A DNA stretch of 48,807 nt from an uncultured Eubacteriaceae bacterium (lineage in GTDB: Bacteria > Bacillota > Clostridia > Lachnospirales > CAG-274): the NCBI GenBank assembly GCA_947086655.1, contig CAMTZM010000015.1:1-48807 (forward strand). Direction: 5' to 3'. How positions within the stretch are numbered: position 1 is the first letter of the stretch; every line of letters begins with the position of its first letter. The translations under genes were made by a program, and so were the position numbers. Under the pieces are notes generated by a model, which saw only the letters and a list, made by a program, of their open reading frames with translations, was not told the DNA's origin and made no database searches. Below, in pieces: positions 36,101-43,173 of this stretch.

Positions 36101-36845
36101 CATATTTTTTTACAGTTCTCTCAATATCTCTTAAAACTTGTTCGGACAATTCGCTTGTGGCTTTGCCAAGAGTGTATACGCTTGACGGGGAATTAAAATT
36201 TATAACAGACTTGAAGTCTTCTTTATTTATATAATCGTCAGCGTTTATATTACAGCGTGACATTACACAGTACGCTAAACTTGCCGAAAGGGTTTCTCTA
36301 AAGGTAAAACCGATATTATATTCGTCTAATTCCTCTAAAAAACTTCCCTCTGTGGAAAACAAAATATCCTGCTTGTTATCATTATAATAGCGCGCCGCAA
36401 GAGTTTTAGCAAGGCCTAAAATAACATTTTCCAAACTATCTTTTTCGTTTGTTTCAATTTCAAATTTTGATAAAGACCGCAGAACATCAGCATTGTGTTC
36501 ATCTTCCATTTTCCAAAAATACGGCTTTTTAGCGTTTTTTCCTCCGGCCGTGTCATTGTAGTCAAAAACATATTTTAAATGCGGTCTTGTACCGGTATCG
36601 TCAATAAGAGCGATACCTTTAGAACCCCTTTTAACATACCGGTTCATTGGCTTATTCCATATTTCTATGGGAGCGCAGGCTGTAATACTGGGACGCTGAG
36701 CGTAAATTAAAACCTGCTCACTAAACGGATATTTATATATTCGTCCCGCTGTTTTCAAAAACTGAGTCCAGTTCTCATAGCTGTCTGTAAGCTGCCTTGA
36801 CTGCCTGTCGGCAAGGTCTGAATAATACTCAAATTTGTTTGTCAA
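30147..36845 (-). CDS. Giant DNA methyltransferase/SNF2-type helicase of the ICE
   Basis: About 2232 aa. The N-terminal part (FEYYSDLADRQSRQLTDSYENW) is a ssDNA-binding-like module found in this family. A low-complexity linker follows (about 270-600), then an N6-adenine methyltransferase (SAM motif EPSCGVGNF near 730, GNVPFGSY near 790). An SNF2-like helicase comes next (Walker A AHEVGAGKT near 1408, DEADSFKN near 1572, QRAGRILRQGN near 1900). A coiled-coil C-terminus completes it. Proteins of this type are core to Tn1549-like ICEs and are thought to protect or process transferred DNA. The start is taken as the TTG at 36845, with GAGGAG in the end of the TTRAP gene at 10 nt; longer starts lie inside that gene. 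The linker contains a second gene in another frame. Confidence 0.9.
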   Translation of the reverse strand: MTNKFEYYSDLADRQSRQLTDSYENWTQFLKTAGRIYKYPFSEQVLIYAQRPSITACAPIEIWNKPMNRYVKRGSKGIALIDDTGTRPHLKYVFDYNDTAGGKNAKKPYFWKMEDEHNADVLRSLSKFEIETNEKDSLENVILGLAKTLAARYYNDNKQDILFSTEGSFLEELDEYNIGFTFRETLSASLAYCVMSRCNINADDYINKEDFKSVINFNSPSSVYTLGKATSELSEQVLRDIERTVKKYERNKLSERSDNYGNELSSERGLSDTGYNTERNDGGYREIRNDEEEIPQRTEGNIIYDNAPSGETLSSPFGDRQDSEQASGTDDRGNDETITAAGQGIESNGLGSSYELTESGSGRSDIQGTDIHLNDNQDTNIADDETDSNDDINSLSDDIVIIPLFPTEKEQRERIISTVISQEDIDNALIYWNGDTESRNKVYEYMRENGRSRAAAVFLQNEYGLNLSCFVVEKDGAEPIKLSWQKVQLRIGQLIENGSFTPEKEDISITETERLADEIQFIETEKPSNEIEPTVEIEKPTNEIEPSSETEEPINEVEPSSETEKQINEIEPFAEIEKPINETVNSELSAEENNSVKEIKETTASKPVNFIIKDDNLGEVGAKTRFKNNVEAIKTLQLIEFENRSATQEEQEILSRYTGWGGIPQAFDENNQNWSKEYSELKSLINDEEYNSARASTLNAHYTSPLVIKAIYKAISNMGFKSGNILEPSCGVGNFFGLLPNEMKKSKLFGVELDSLTGRIAKQLYPKANIQVTGFENTDFQDNFFDIAIGNVPFGSYKVVDKKYDKQNFFIHDYFFAKTIDKVRAGGIIAFITSKGTMDKQNPDVRKYIAQRAELIGAVRLPDNTFLKNAGTEVTTDILFFQKRERILDIVPDWIHLGITENGVPINNYFLDNPDMILGTMVFDDKMYGNKKETACVPFENSDLSVLLDNAIEKIKGQITIPDIDDIEKAADNSIPADPSVKNFSYAVFRPSQLGIEGKTDDEAVYYRTNSSMYLVQLPEMTKERIKGMVKVRNAVNALINFQLEDYDEDIIKQAQKELNNVYDSFKSKFGLINSSANKKAFSEDSSYYLLSSLEVLDEDRNFKRKADIFTKRTINKKVVVTSVDTASEALVMSIAEKAKVDFEYMSELTGMDKEKLISDLTGVIFKIPMTEVWVTADEYLSGNVREKLRMAEFYAEKNPEFEINVSALEKVQPKDLEASEISVRLGATWIDKEYIEQFIFDVLKPPYYMRDVLKVDYSSYISEWHIQGKNQISHQDVTAYTTYGTNRINAYGILEDSLNLRDVRIYDRVENPDGKYSYVLNKNETAAAQQKQEQLKQAFKDWIFKDAERRQTLVELYNEIFNSIRPREFDGSHINFAGMNPEITLRPHQRNAVAHALYGGNTLLAHEVGAGKTFEMIAIAMESKRLGLCQKSLIAVPNHLTEQLASDFLTLYPGANILVAAKKDFETKNRKRFCARIATGEYDAVIIGHTQLEKIPVSLERQKRMLREQIAEVVDGIIELKSARAENFSVKCLEKTKKSLEGRLKKLNDEKRKDDVVTFEQLGVDKIFIDEADSFKNLFLYTKMRNVAGLSQSEAQKSSDLFMKCRYLDEITGSKGCIFATGTPVSNSMTEVYTMQKYLQYDTLEKKGLIHFDQWASTFGETVNAIELAPQGGGYRYKTRFSKFYNLPELMNIFKEVADIKTIDMMPEIVRPAANYETVVVKPSELQEKMVEKLGERAAKIQNGSVDPKIDNMLKITSDGRKIGLDQRLINNSLPDFEDSKVNACMKNIYRIWNETSEKKSTQLVFCDFSTPNKDGRFNVYDDIKEKLIKKGIPKNEIAFIHDCTTEIQKKELFAKVRQGKVRVLFGSTFKLGAGTNIQDKLIAMHDLDCPWRPRDLEQRAGRILRQGNENSEVHIYRYVTESTFDSYLYQTIENKQKFISQIMSSKSPVRSCDDVDESVLSYAEIKALCAGNPLIKERMDLDIEVSRLKLLKSSYQNQRYRLEDNLLKYFPQRIKEIKNSIEGYKNDIKRIENNTHLQEESISPMIVGNKTYTNRGEAGTAIIETGKKLKPSDFVKIGEYKGFEMQIKYDLFGDSFEINLKGNMSYRVDLGSDGAGNITRINNALKEIPDIIKDRQSELENLYTQIKNAEEELKNPFQYEEELNQKIQRLAFLDTQLNLDNKDSNSLENNNIAKEEYAKAKPSILQTIKEKKQIIEKQKNNIGKQPDIIL
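35085..35279 (-). repeat. Five 39-bp repeats coding for acidic 13-residue units
   Basis: Five consecutive units of the form E(T/I)EKPxNEIEPxx in the linker of the methylase/helicase. They are in frame, near-identical and probably variable in number between strains. They form a flexible acidic spacer. Confidence 0.8.
35726..36067 (-). CDS. TnpV-like protein nested in the helicase gene
   Basis: A 113-aa protein in a different frame of the same strand as the methylase/helicase gene. The sequence NYHQNGDYLIPDITL, then GKYGMMRKKYLKEQRG, LLEIDKTANKRLEQMIEEM and MAWAAHMNSLKAAAEEVIF is what I know as the TnpV family of ICE-encoded proteins (function unknown). It has its own ribosome site, GAAAGGAG, 8 nt before the ATG at 36067. 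The host frame here encodes only a Ser/Gly/Asp/Glu-rich linker, so the overlap costs the larger protein little. I take this as a genuine overlapping gene and not a shadow. Confidence 0.75.
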   Translation of the reverse strand: MEMNYHQNGDYLIPDITLKEMTEDIGKYGMMRKKYLKEQRGILYTIMLLQEKLYPHLLEIDKTANKRLEQMIEEMTKQLPPPDKELNQMAWAAHMNSLKAAAEEVIFKELIYI

Positions 36846-36852
36846 TAATACA

Positions 36853-37083
36853 TCACTCCTCGTAAAAGTCATAAAAGCTGTCGGCAATAAAAAAACCGAT
36901 TTCGGAAAATTCCTCATCGGTTATCTTTTCTAATTTTTTTATTGTTGTTTTTATAATCTCAATCATTTCAGGCTCATAAACATCTTTAAGGCACAATTTT
37001 AAATCGCTTAAAAGCGTTTCTTTGCTGTTTGTGTCAAATATGCACATCAAGTTTATTTCTGGTACGGTAAAAATTTCTTTCAT
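36853..37083 (-). CDS. TTRAP-type transposon-transfer assisting protein
   Basis: A 76-aa acidic protein with FTVPEINLMCIFDTNSKETL, then YEPEMIEIIKTTIKKLEKI and DEEFSEIGFFIADSFYDF. That matches the TTRAP family seen in Tn1549-like ICEs. It overlaps the upstream ArdC-like gene by 4 nt (ATGA type), and its last codons contain the ribosome site of the helicase gene, so three genes are translationally linked. Function is assigned only by family name. Confidence 0.82.
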   Translation of the reverse strand: MKEIFTVPEINLMCIFDTNSKETLLSDLKLCLKDVYEPEMIEIIKTTIKKLEKITDEEFSEIGFFIADSFYDFYEE

Positions 37084-40000
37084 AAAATCCTCCTGTCCTG
37101 TTTTTTTATTTCTTTGTTTTCTTTGACTTTGCCGGATATTTCTTTTTTATTTTCTTTGATAGTTTCAAGAATAGAATTTCTTTTTGGTTTTTTATTTTCA
37201 TTATAAAATTTTTTGTCGGCGTTTACGCTTTTATCAAGTGTTTCAGAATTATTTTTTTCGGATATTGATTTTTCCTTTTCCTGTTTCAAAAATTTACGAA
37301 CATAGTCGATTGACTCCTCTCGTGTGATAGGAAAACCCGCTCTTTGCTGAAATGTTAAATCAATCATAGAAACACGACCGCTTATTTCGCTTATATCATC
37401 AATAAGAAATTGACGGTCGTTTATAATAACCGTTTTACCAATAAGGTCATTATTATTCTGTATAGAAACAGTTTCTGAAACTTCCTCTGATTTATCAGCG
37501 ATTTTCGTTTCCTCTCTGATAATTAATTTATCAGGAGGCACAAAAGGTTCGCCGTCAAACTTAATTCCGTCAAAACCGTCTTTATAAGGTAAATCCTTTA
37601 AAACAGTTTTTTGCAGTCTGTCAAATTCCTCATAAACTTCTTTTTTATAATAACCGCTGTCAAGCATTTCCTGCTGAGAAATATTCCAACTATCATTATA
37701 AAGAAAATAATATATTTCTTTGTTGTCAGATATAAACATAATAGACTTATCAGAGTTATCATAATAACATATTTCTCCATAATGATAATTTTCACTTTTT
37801 CCGAGATAAACGTAATCATCGGAACCGACAAACGCCGTCATATCTTTATAATTGCTTATACAAGCGGAATCTATTTCAATTTCCTTTTTAGACGGAAAAG
37901 TTTCATTTCCTAAAAAAACAGGCAATTCTTTAAATCCCGTTCTGTCTACGTAGTACGATGATATTTCATTATCTTTTTCTATTACAACAACATCACTTAT
38001 AGAAAGGCTGTGACCTCTAAAGTTATCAGGGCGTGCAGTATTAAATTCATTATAAATAGTATCAAGAGTATCGTTTTCTTTTAAATCGTCGGAATAAACA
38101 AATTCATAATTATTAACATCTATTTTTAAATCATTTTTCTTTAATTCCTCAAAAGAAACAAAACGATAAGAATGAAGTTCCCCGCCGTCTTTCATCTGAT
38201 ATATTAAATATTTATCTTTATTTTCAGACGGTGTTTCATTTTCAAGCTGTCTTTTAAGGTGTTTATATTCCTCTGACATTTCCCAATCTTCTTTTTCTAT
38301 TCCAAAAATTACGTCTTTAGCGTTTAATATTTCATCACGCTCAAATACCATACCCTCAGTGTTATCGTAATAAAGTGTATATATAACATTATCGGAGTCA
38401 AAAAGTTCTAACGCTCTATTTTGAGTTAATGGCAGCATATTTTCATAATCATAGCCAAACTCATTTCGTTCATCAACAGAAATATCCTTATCCGGCATAA
38501 TATAAGGCTCATATACATTTGCGGCGTATTCCTCAACCGTCATTTCGGCGCTTGCGGTTTCCTGAGTTATTTCCTCTTTGACTTGTTCCTTATATTCTTG
38601 AAATTCTGTATTAAAATCTTCAAGCTGAGGTATGGGAGGTAAACTATAATCTCCCTGATTAATTTTTTCACGGCACTTTAAAACATACTCTTGCGTTGCG
38701 GTGTGATAGTCAATTTCAGCGGAAGTCATATTTTCATTTTTTTGCAGTGCGGTTTTAGCTGTTTGTTCTATTTCAGAAAGATTACAATGCAATTTTAAAT
38801 ATGGAACAAATTCATTTAACATAAAACTTATTTCCGCTTTTTCAGCTTTCAGCACTTCCTCGCCTTCATTGAGTAAAATTTTGTTATACCATTCCTCGTT
38901 ATTTTCATAATAAGCGTAAAATTTTTCGATATGCTCAATAAGTGAACCATCACCGTCGCCTAAATCCTGCCGTCCTTTATATTCTTGAAATTCTCCATTC
39001 ATAATAAAGTTAATTTGGAATTTAGTTTTGTCATAACCGGGTATTCCAAAATTTTCCTCATCAAGTTTTTTTATAAGTGTATTAGCTTGAAAAAGGCTTA
39101 TTGTTTCCCCATCGTGAAAATGTTCGTTTTCACTCCATATAATCGTAACAGTCGGTTCTAACGCAAGGTCAAATGTCGTTTCTATTTCATTCTCACTTTC
39201 AAGTTTATTTTCATTTTCACGATTTTTTTGAATTTCCGCTAAATACTCCTCAACATTATTAATAATATTGGCAGAGGTATTGCGAATTGTTTCAAGAGAA
39301 TCTTTTAATTCTTTAAGTTCCTTTCCGCTGCTCCACGAGGTAATATAACCAAAACTGTTAGCGGAAGTTTCTATACCAAAGTGCTGACAAACAACATAAG
39401 AAACGCTTTCAGCCTCAACTTCTTCAGTTTTCAAATTTTTATTGTCAGGCTTTTCAAGTTTCACATCTTCTTTTTTATGCAAAATAGAATGCGCTATTTC
39501 GTGAATAATCGCTGATACTGTTTGAATTTCGCTCATACCCTCACGAATTTTTATTCTGTTTTCATTTCCGAATGTGCATAGACCATCAGTATCTTCCGGT
39601 AATTTCTCAAAAGCTATGGGAAAAGGCGATACATATTTAAGAGCGTCAATAAATGTTTCGTAATTCTCAACATTTCCGATAAGATTTTCAGCGATTGTCG
39701 GTAAAGGCTCTCCCTCTGTCTGCGATATGTCAAACACAGGAACAAGTTTAAAACGAAGTTCTTTGACATTTTTTATTTCAGTAACAATTTCTCCGTTTTC
39801 ATCAAGAACAGGAAGTTTAGTTACAGGGTCTATTTTATCAACCTCTATATTCATATTTGATTTAACTTGTATCGGAGCAAAAATACGGATAGCTTTTTCT
39901 CCTTTTTTTACCTGACGGTTAAATTTTTCTTTCCACGCTTTATAGCTTGCTACCCTTTGAGAATGGGGCATTTGCATATGAATTAAAACAGTGTTATTAA

Positions 40001-40145
40001 CGCTGTAATTATGAAATTTAGCCATTGTTTGCAGATAATTTTTGTATTTCTCACTCTCAAAGAGTTCTTTTATTCCCGTTTCAAGTCGGTCTGTAATATC
40101 TTTCATTTCCTGCTTGTAGTCTTTTTTGTCTTTTTTATAAGCCAT
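37080..40145 (-). CDS. ArdC-like/zincin and YodL-domain ICE protein
   Basis: A 1021-aa multidomain protein. The N-terminus (residues 1-110: LETGIKELFESEKYKNYLQ, then MPHSQRVASYKAWKEKFNRQVKKGEKAIRIFAP) is an ArdC-type ssDNA-binding domain. A zincin motif IIHEIAHSILHKK (near 215) gives a predicted metalloprotease. A long acidic central part of LPD-like modules follows. Then a YodL domain (near 660-760: YLIYQMKDGGELHSYRF) and a Lys-rich tail. ArdC proteins protect incoming single-stranded DNA against restriction. It lies between topoisomerase and helicase in the conserved core order. ATG with GGAG 11 nt upstream. Confidence 0.85.
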   Translation of the reverse strand: MAYKKDKKDYKQEMKDITDRLETGIKELFESEKYKNYLQTMAKFHNYSVNNTVLIHMQMPHSQRVASYKAWKEKFNRQVKKGEKAIRIFAPIQVKSNMNIEVDKIDPVTKLPVLDENGEIVTEIKNVKELRFKLVPVFDISQTEGEPLPTIAENLIGNVENYETFIDALKYVSPFPIAFEKLPEDTDGLCTFGNENRIKIREGMSEIQTVSAIIHEIAHSILHKKEDVKLEKPDNKNLKTEEVEAESVSYVVCQHFGIETSANSFGYITSWSSGKELKELKDSLETIRNTSANIINNVEEYLAEIQKNRENENKLESENEIETTFDLALEPTVTIIWSENEHFHDGETISLFQANTLIKKLDEENFGIPGYDKTKFQINFIMNGEFQEYKGRQDLGDGDGSLIEHIEKFYAYYENNEEWYNKILLNEGEEVLKAEKAEISFMLNEFVPYLKLHCNLSEIEQTAKTALQKNENMTSAEIDYHTATQEYVLKCREKINQGDYSLPPIPQLEDFNTEFQEYKEQVKEEITQETASAEMTVEEYAANVYEPYIMPDKDISVDERNEFGYDYENMLPLTQNRALELFDSDNVIYTLYYDNTEGMVFERDEILNAKDVIFGIEKEDWEMSEEYKHLKRQLENETPSENKDKYLIYQMKDGGELHSYRFVSFEELKKNDLKIDVNNYEFVYSDDLKENDTLDTIYNEFNTARPDNFRGHSLSISDVVVIEKDNEISSYYVDRTGFKELPVFLGNETFPSKKEIEIDSACISNYKDMTAFVGSDDYVYLGKSENYHYGEICYYDNSDKSIMFISDNKEIYYFLYNDSWNISQQEMLDSGYYKKEVYEEFDRLQKTVLKDLPYKDGFDGIKFDGEPFVPPDKLIIREETKIADKSEEVSETVSIQNNNDLIGKTVIINDRQFLIDDISEISGRVSMIDLTFQQRAGFPITREESIDYVRKFLKQEKEKSISEKNNSETLDKSVNADKKFYNENKKPKRNSILETIKENKKEISGKVKENKEIKKQDRRIL

Positions 40146-40164
40146 TTATTCACTCCTTTTTTAT

Positions 40165-40199
40165 AAAAAAGCCGATATTTTACACAATATCAGCTTTTT
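40165..40199 (-). terminator. Hairpin between topoisomerase and ArdC-like genes
   Basis: A stem AAAAAGC-GATATT/AATATC-GCTTTTT (one mismatch) with A and T runs. It lies 12 nt after the topoisomerase stop and 20 nt before the next start, so it may set the ratio between the two genes. Confidence 0.65.
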
Positions 40200-40210
40200 A
40201 AAATTTAATT

Positions 40211-42307
40211 TTATATTTTTGATTTTGAAAAATCCAGTCTGAAACTTACATATTTACCGCCGCTGTCATTCAGATAAATTGTTGCTGAATAAGTTTTTTT
40301 CATTTTTTCAGAATACAATTCGGGCATAAAAATACGCCCCTCTTTAAGGAGCGTTTCAACAATATTTCTTGTAACTTTAACTTTTTTTGAAACAAAAAAA
40401 ACATTTTCTTTCCAGATACCAAACTCACAAGCTGTATTCTCACAAAAAAATCCTCTTTTACTTTCGTAAACCTTATTTCCGCAGCGAGGGCATATCCCGA
40501 CTGGTTCTGCGTTAATCTGATTTGATGAAAACAAAGCCTTGTATTCTTGTTTCGGTATAGTGTTTTCAGCGATAATTTTAGAGATAAAATCACGTATGCC
40601 GTTTATAAATTCACTATCCGCTAATTCACCATATTCAACTTTTTTAAGTTTGTTTTCCCATTCAGCGGTAAGATAAGGCGATTTTAACATATCAGGCAGA
40701 ATAGAAATAAGATTTACGCCTTTTTGTGTTGGCAATAACTTTCTGCCTTTACGCTCAATAAATTTTGATTTAACCAGTTTTTCTATTATTCCGGCACGAG
40801 TAGCCGGAGTTCCTATGCCTTTGCGCTCGGCGGTTTCTATTAACTCGTCTGTTCCGGCTTTTTCCATAGCTTTTAAAAGCGTATCCTCTGTGTAAGATTT
40901 TGGCGGTGACGTAACGCCCTCACGCATACCTACAGCGGCGTTATGAAGTATCTCACCCTCTGTAAAATTCGGCAAGACAATATTTTCGGAAGTATTTTCC
41001 TCTTGATGTTTATAATAATCCTTGAACGCTTTATCCGCTGATTTAAAGCCGTCATTTATAATCGTTCTGCCTTTAGCCGTAAAAATATTTCCGTCACACT
41101 CAATATTTATAATGGTTTCATCATATTCGCATTTATCACCAACGGCACAAATAAAACGTACACATATCATATACAATATATTTTTCTCTCCTATTGGCAA
41201 AGAGGATATATCAGCGTTTTTTATAGATATAGTGGGTATTATAGCGTGATGGTCTGTAACTTTGGAATTGTCAATAACCTGTTTGGCGTTTACGGCAAGT
41301 TTTATTGAGTTTAAAAAGGTTACAGACGAACAAATAATTTCAGCTAAAGGCTTTATGCCGTTTTCCATATCGCCTGTTAAATATCTGCTGTCTGTTCGTG
41401 GGTACGTTGTCAGTTTTTTCTCATAAAGAGATTGAACATAGTCGAGTGTCTGCTGTGCCGTATAGCCGAATATGCGGTTGGCCTCACACTGTAATGCTGT
41501 TAAATCAAAAAGTTTATAACAAGAAATAGTTTTTTTCTGTTTCTCAACCGATTTTATAACAATCGGCTTGCTGTCACAATCCGCAATAATTTTTTCAGCG
41601 TATTCTTTGTCTTTTGTTTTTTCTCCCTCCGCTGTAAAATTACCGCATTCAACTATCGGAACATAAAAAGGTTCTTTAATAAAGTTTGATATACCGCTCT
41701 CACGCTCAGCAATAAGGGCAAGTGTTGGTGACTGAACACGCCCTACATTAAGGGTATCATCATACAGAATTGAGAAAAGCCTTGTTGCGTTAATACCAAC
41801 AATCCAATCAGCTTTTGCTCTGCATAACGCCGATTTATAAAGATTATCGTATTCTGTTCCTGACTTTAAATTGTTAAATCCCTCTGAAATCGCTTTTTCC
41901 TCCATTGAGGAAATCCAAAGACGTTTAACATCTTTATCACATTTGCAATAATCGTAGACAAGCCTAAATATGAGTTCGCCCTCACGTCCGGCGTCACAAG
42001 CGTTTATAACAACATAAATATCCGACCTGTTCATAAGTTTTGACAATAACTCAATCTGCTTTATCTTATCCTCTGAAACAGAATATTTCCAGTTATCAGG
42101 AATAATAGGCAAATCGGCATAACGCCATCTTGAAAAAGTTTTATCATAGCTTTCAGCCTTTGCCAATGTTATAAGATGTCCTATGCACCACGATACAATA
42201 TATCCGTTTCCGATAAGAAAGCCGTCTTTTCTTTCTTTACTTCCAAGAACATCAGCGATAGTCTTAGCTACTGATGGTTTTTCGGCAATTACAAGTTTAT
42301 AATTCAT
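40211..42307 (-). CDS. topB: Type IA DNA topoisomerase III
   Basis: A 698-aa topoisomerase. The TOPRIM domain opens with LVIAEKPSVAKTIADVLG and contains NACDAGREGELIFRLVY. The catalytic tyrosine is in TTYPRTDSRYL (near residue 302). GRVQSPTLALIAERE and the ATRAGIIEKL block are present. A four-cysteine zinc finger (CPRCGNKVYESKRGFFC) lies near residue 612. It would relax or decatenate DNA during conjugative processing. It is the standard ICE-borne TopB paralogue, distinct from the host TopA. ATG with GGAGG 8 nt upstream. Confidence 0.95.
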   Translation of the reverse strand: MNYKLVIAEKPSVAKTIADVLGSKERKDGFLIGNGYIVSWCIGHLITLAKAESYDKTFSRWRYADLPIIPDNWKYSVSEDKIKQIELLSKLMNRSDIYVVINACDAGREGELIFRLVYDYCKCDKDVKRLWISSMEEKAISEGFNNLKSGTEYDNLYKSALCRAKADWIVGINATRLFSILYDDTLNVGRVQSPTLALIAERESGISNFIKEPFYVPIVECGNFTAEGEKTKDKEYAEKIIADCDSKPIVIKSVEKQKKTISCYKLFDLTALQCEANRIFGYTAQQTLDYVQSLYEKKLTTYPRTDSRYLTGDMENGIKPLAEIICSSVTFLNSIKLAVNAKQVIDNSKVTDHHAIIPTISIKNADISSLPIGEKNILYMICVRFICAVGDKCEYDETIINIECDGNIFTAKGRTIINDGFKSADKAFKDYYKHQEENTSENIVLPNFTEGEILHNAAVGMREGVTSPPKSYTEDTLLKAMEKAGTDELIETAERKGIGTPATRAGIIEKLVKSKFIERKGRKLLPTQKGVNLISILPDMLKSPYLTAEWENKLKKVEYGELADSEFINGIRDFISKIIAENTIPKQEYKALFSSNQINAEPVGICPRCGNKVYESKRGFFCENTACEFGIWKENVFFVSKKVKVTRNIVETLLKEGRIFMPELYSEKMKKTYSATIYLNDSGGKYVSFRLDFSKSKI

Positions 42308-42351
42308 TTTTTATTCCTCCCATATATAATAATTTTCTTAAATTTAGGCAT

Positions 42352-42399
42352 AAAAAAACCGATTTGCAAGATAATAATTACCTCGTAAATCGATTTTTT
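42352..42399 (-). terminator. Terminator after the DUF1349 gene
   Basis: A stem AAAAAACCGATTT/AAATCGATTTTTT (one mismatch) with a 21-nt loop, 37 nt after the DUF1349 stop and before the topoisomerase gene. Confidence 0.7.
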
Positions 42400-42436
42400 A
42401 TAAACATATTATTATTCATATAGAATTTAATTTGTT

Positions 42437-43036
42437 TTAATCCGGCTGTTGTCCAATATGCGCTTTCCATTGGCAATCAGTAAACTTAATATCAGTAAAG
42501 ACAGCTTTAAATGAGGAATCCTCTGGTGAACAGGCATAAATACCAAATTGAATTTTTTCATTACCTTTATACATATGGCAAATACGCATTTGACTAAAGT
42601 GTACGCCATCTTCGGAAGATTCAATGCAATAATCATCTTCTCTGCGGCTAAAGCGATACCACATAGATTTTATTGTAGCAGAAATAGAGGTAGTTGCCCA
42701 ATCAGAATAGCCGTTATTTGTTACAACGCTGCCTAAATGCTGAAATTCTTTATTTTCATATTCAACAGAAGCTTTTAGCCAGTTTTCACTGTCTAAATAC
42801 ATAACAATACCACATTGGTCAAAGCGGTGGTGACTTTCGGTAAAATTTGTTTTTACTACAAAACTGAAAAATTTTTCATCAGTTTCCATCTGCAAAACCG
42901 GTGCATTATCATTTTGAAAATGGTAGTAGGTTCTCTGCCATAAGTCAGTATGAGGATTTGTGATAATTTCTATTCTATTGCTATCAATACAATAGCTTTT
43001 CGGTTGCCTTGTCCACTTAAAATTGGTTATATCCAT
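42437..43036 (-). CDS. DUF1349 domain protein
   Basis: A 199-aa protein with the concanavalin-like DUF1349 fold: FKWTRQPKSYCIDSNRIEIITNPHTDLWQRTYY, then QCGIVMYLDSENWLKASVEYEN, WYRFSRREDDYCIESSEDG and FGIYACSPEDSSFKAVFTDI. Family members are cytosolic and lack an assigned reaction. AAAGGAG precedes the ATG by 6 nt, and terminators flank the gene on both sides (43127-43162 and 42352-42399), so it is its own transcription unit. It is not part of the usual conjugation core and looks like a small cargo gene inserted between the adhesin and topoisomerase genes. Confidence 0.88.
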   Translation of the reverse strand: MDITNFKWTRQPKSYCIDSNRIEIITNPHTDLWQRTYYHFQNDNAPVLQMETDEKFFSFVVKTNFTESHHRFDQCGIVMYLDSENWLKASVEYENKEFQHLGSVVTNNGYSDWATTSISATIKSMWYRFSRREDDYCIESSEDGVHFSQMRICHMYKGNEKIQFGIYACSPEDSSFKAVFTDIKFTDCQWKAHIGQQPD

Positions 43037-43126
43037 AATATTCTCCTTTATAAATTCCAGTTTATAATTAAATTGATTATATCACTTTCACATAAAACAT
43101 TCAACATCTTAAAATGAAACTTATAA

Positions 43127-43162
43127 AAATGAAAAGCCGCTTTTTCAAGCGACTTTTCATTT
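43127..43162 (-). terminator. Terminator of the adhesin gene
   Basis: A stem AAATGAAAAG/CTTTTCATTT with inner GCTT/AAGC pairs, 12 nt after the adhesin stop codon on the minus strand. Confidence 0.8.
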
Positions 43163-43173
43163 AGCATACTATA

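Noticed and set aside
36846..36917. Longer start of the methylase/helicase.
   Set aside because: It would lie inside the TTRAP gene without a ribosome site; the TTG at 36845 has GAGGAG at a fitting distance.
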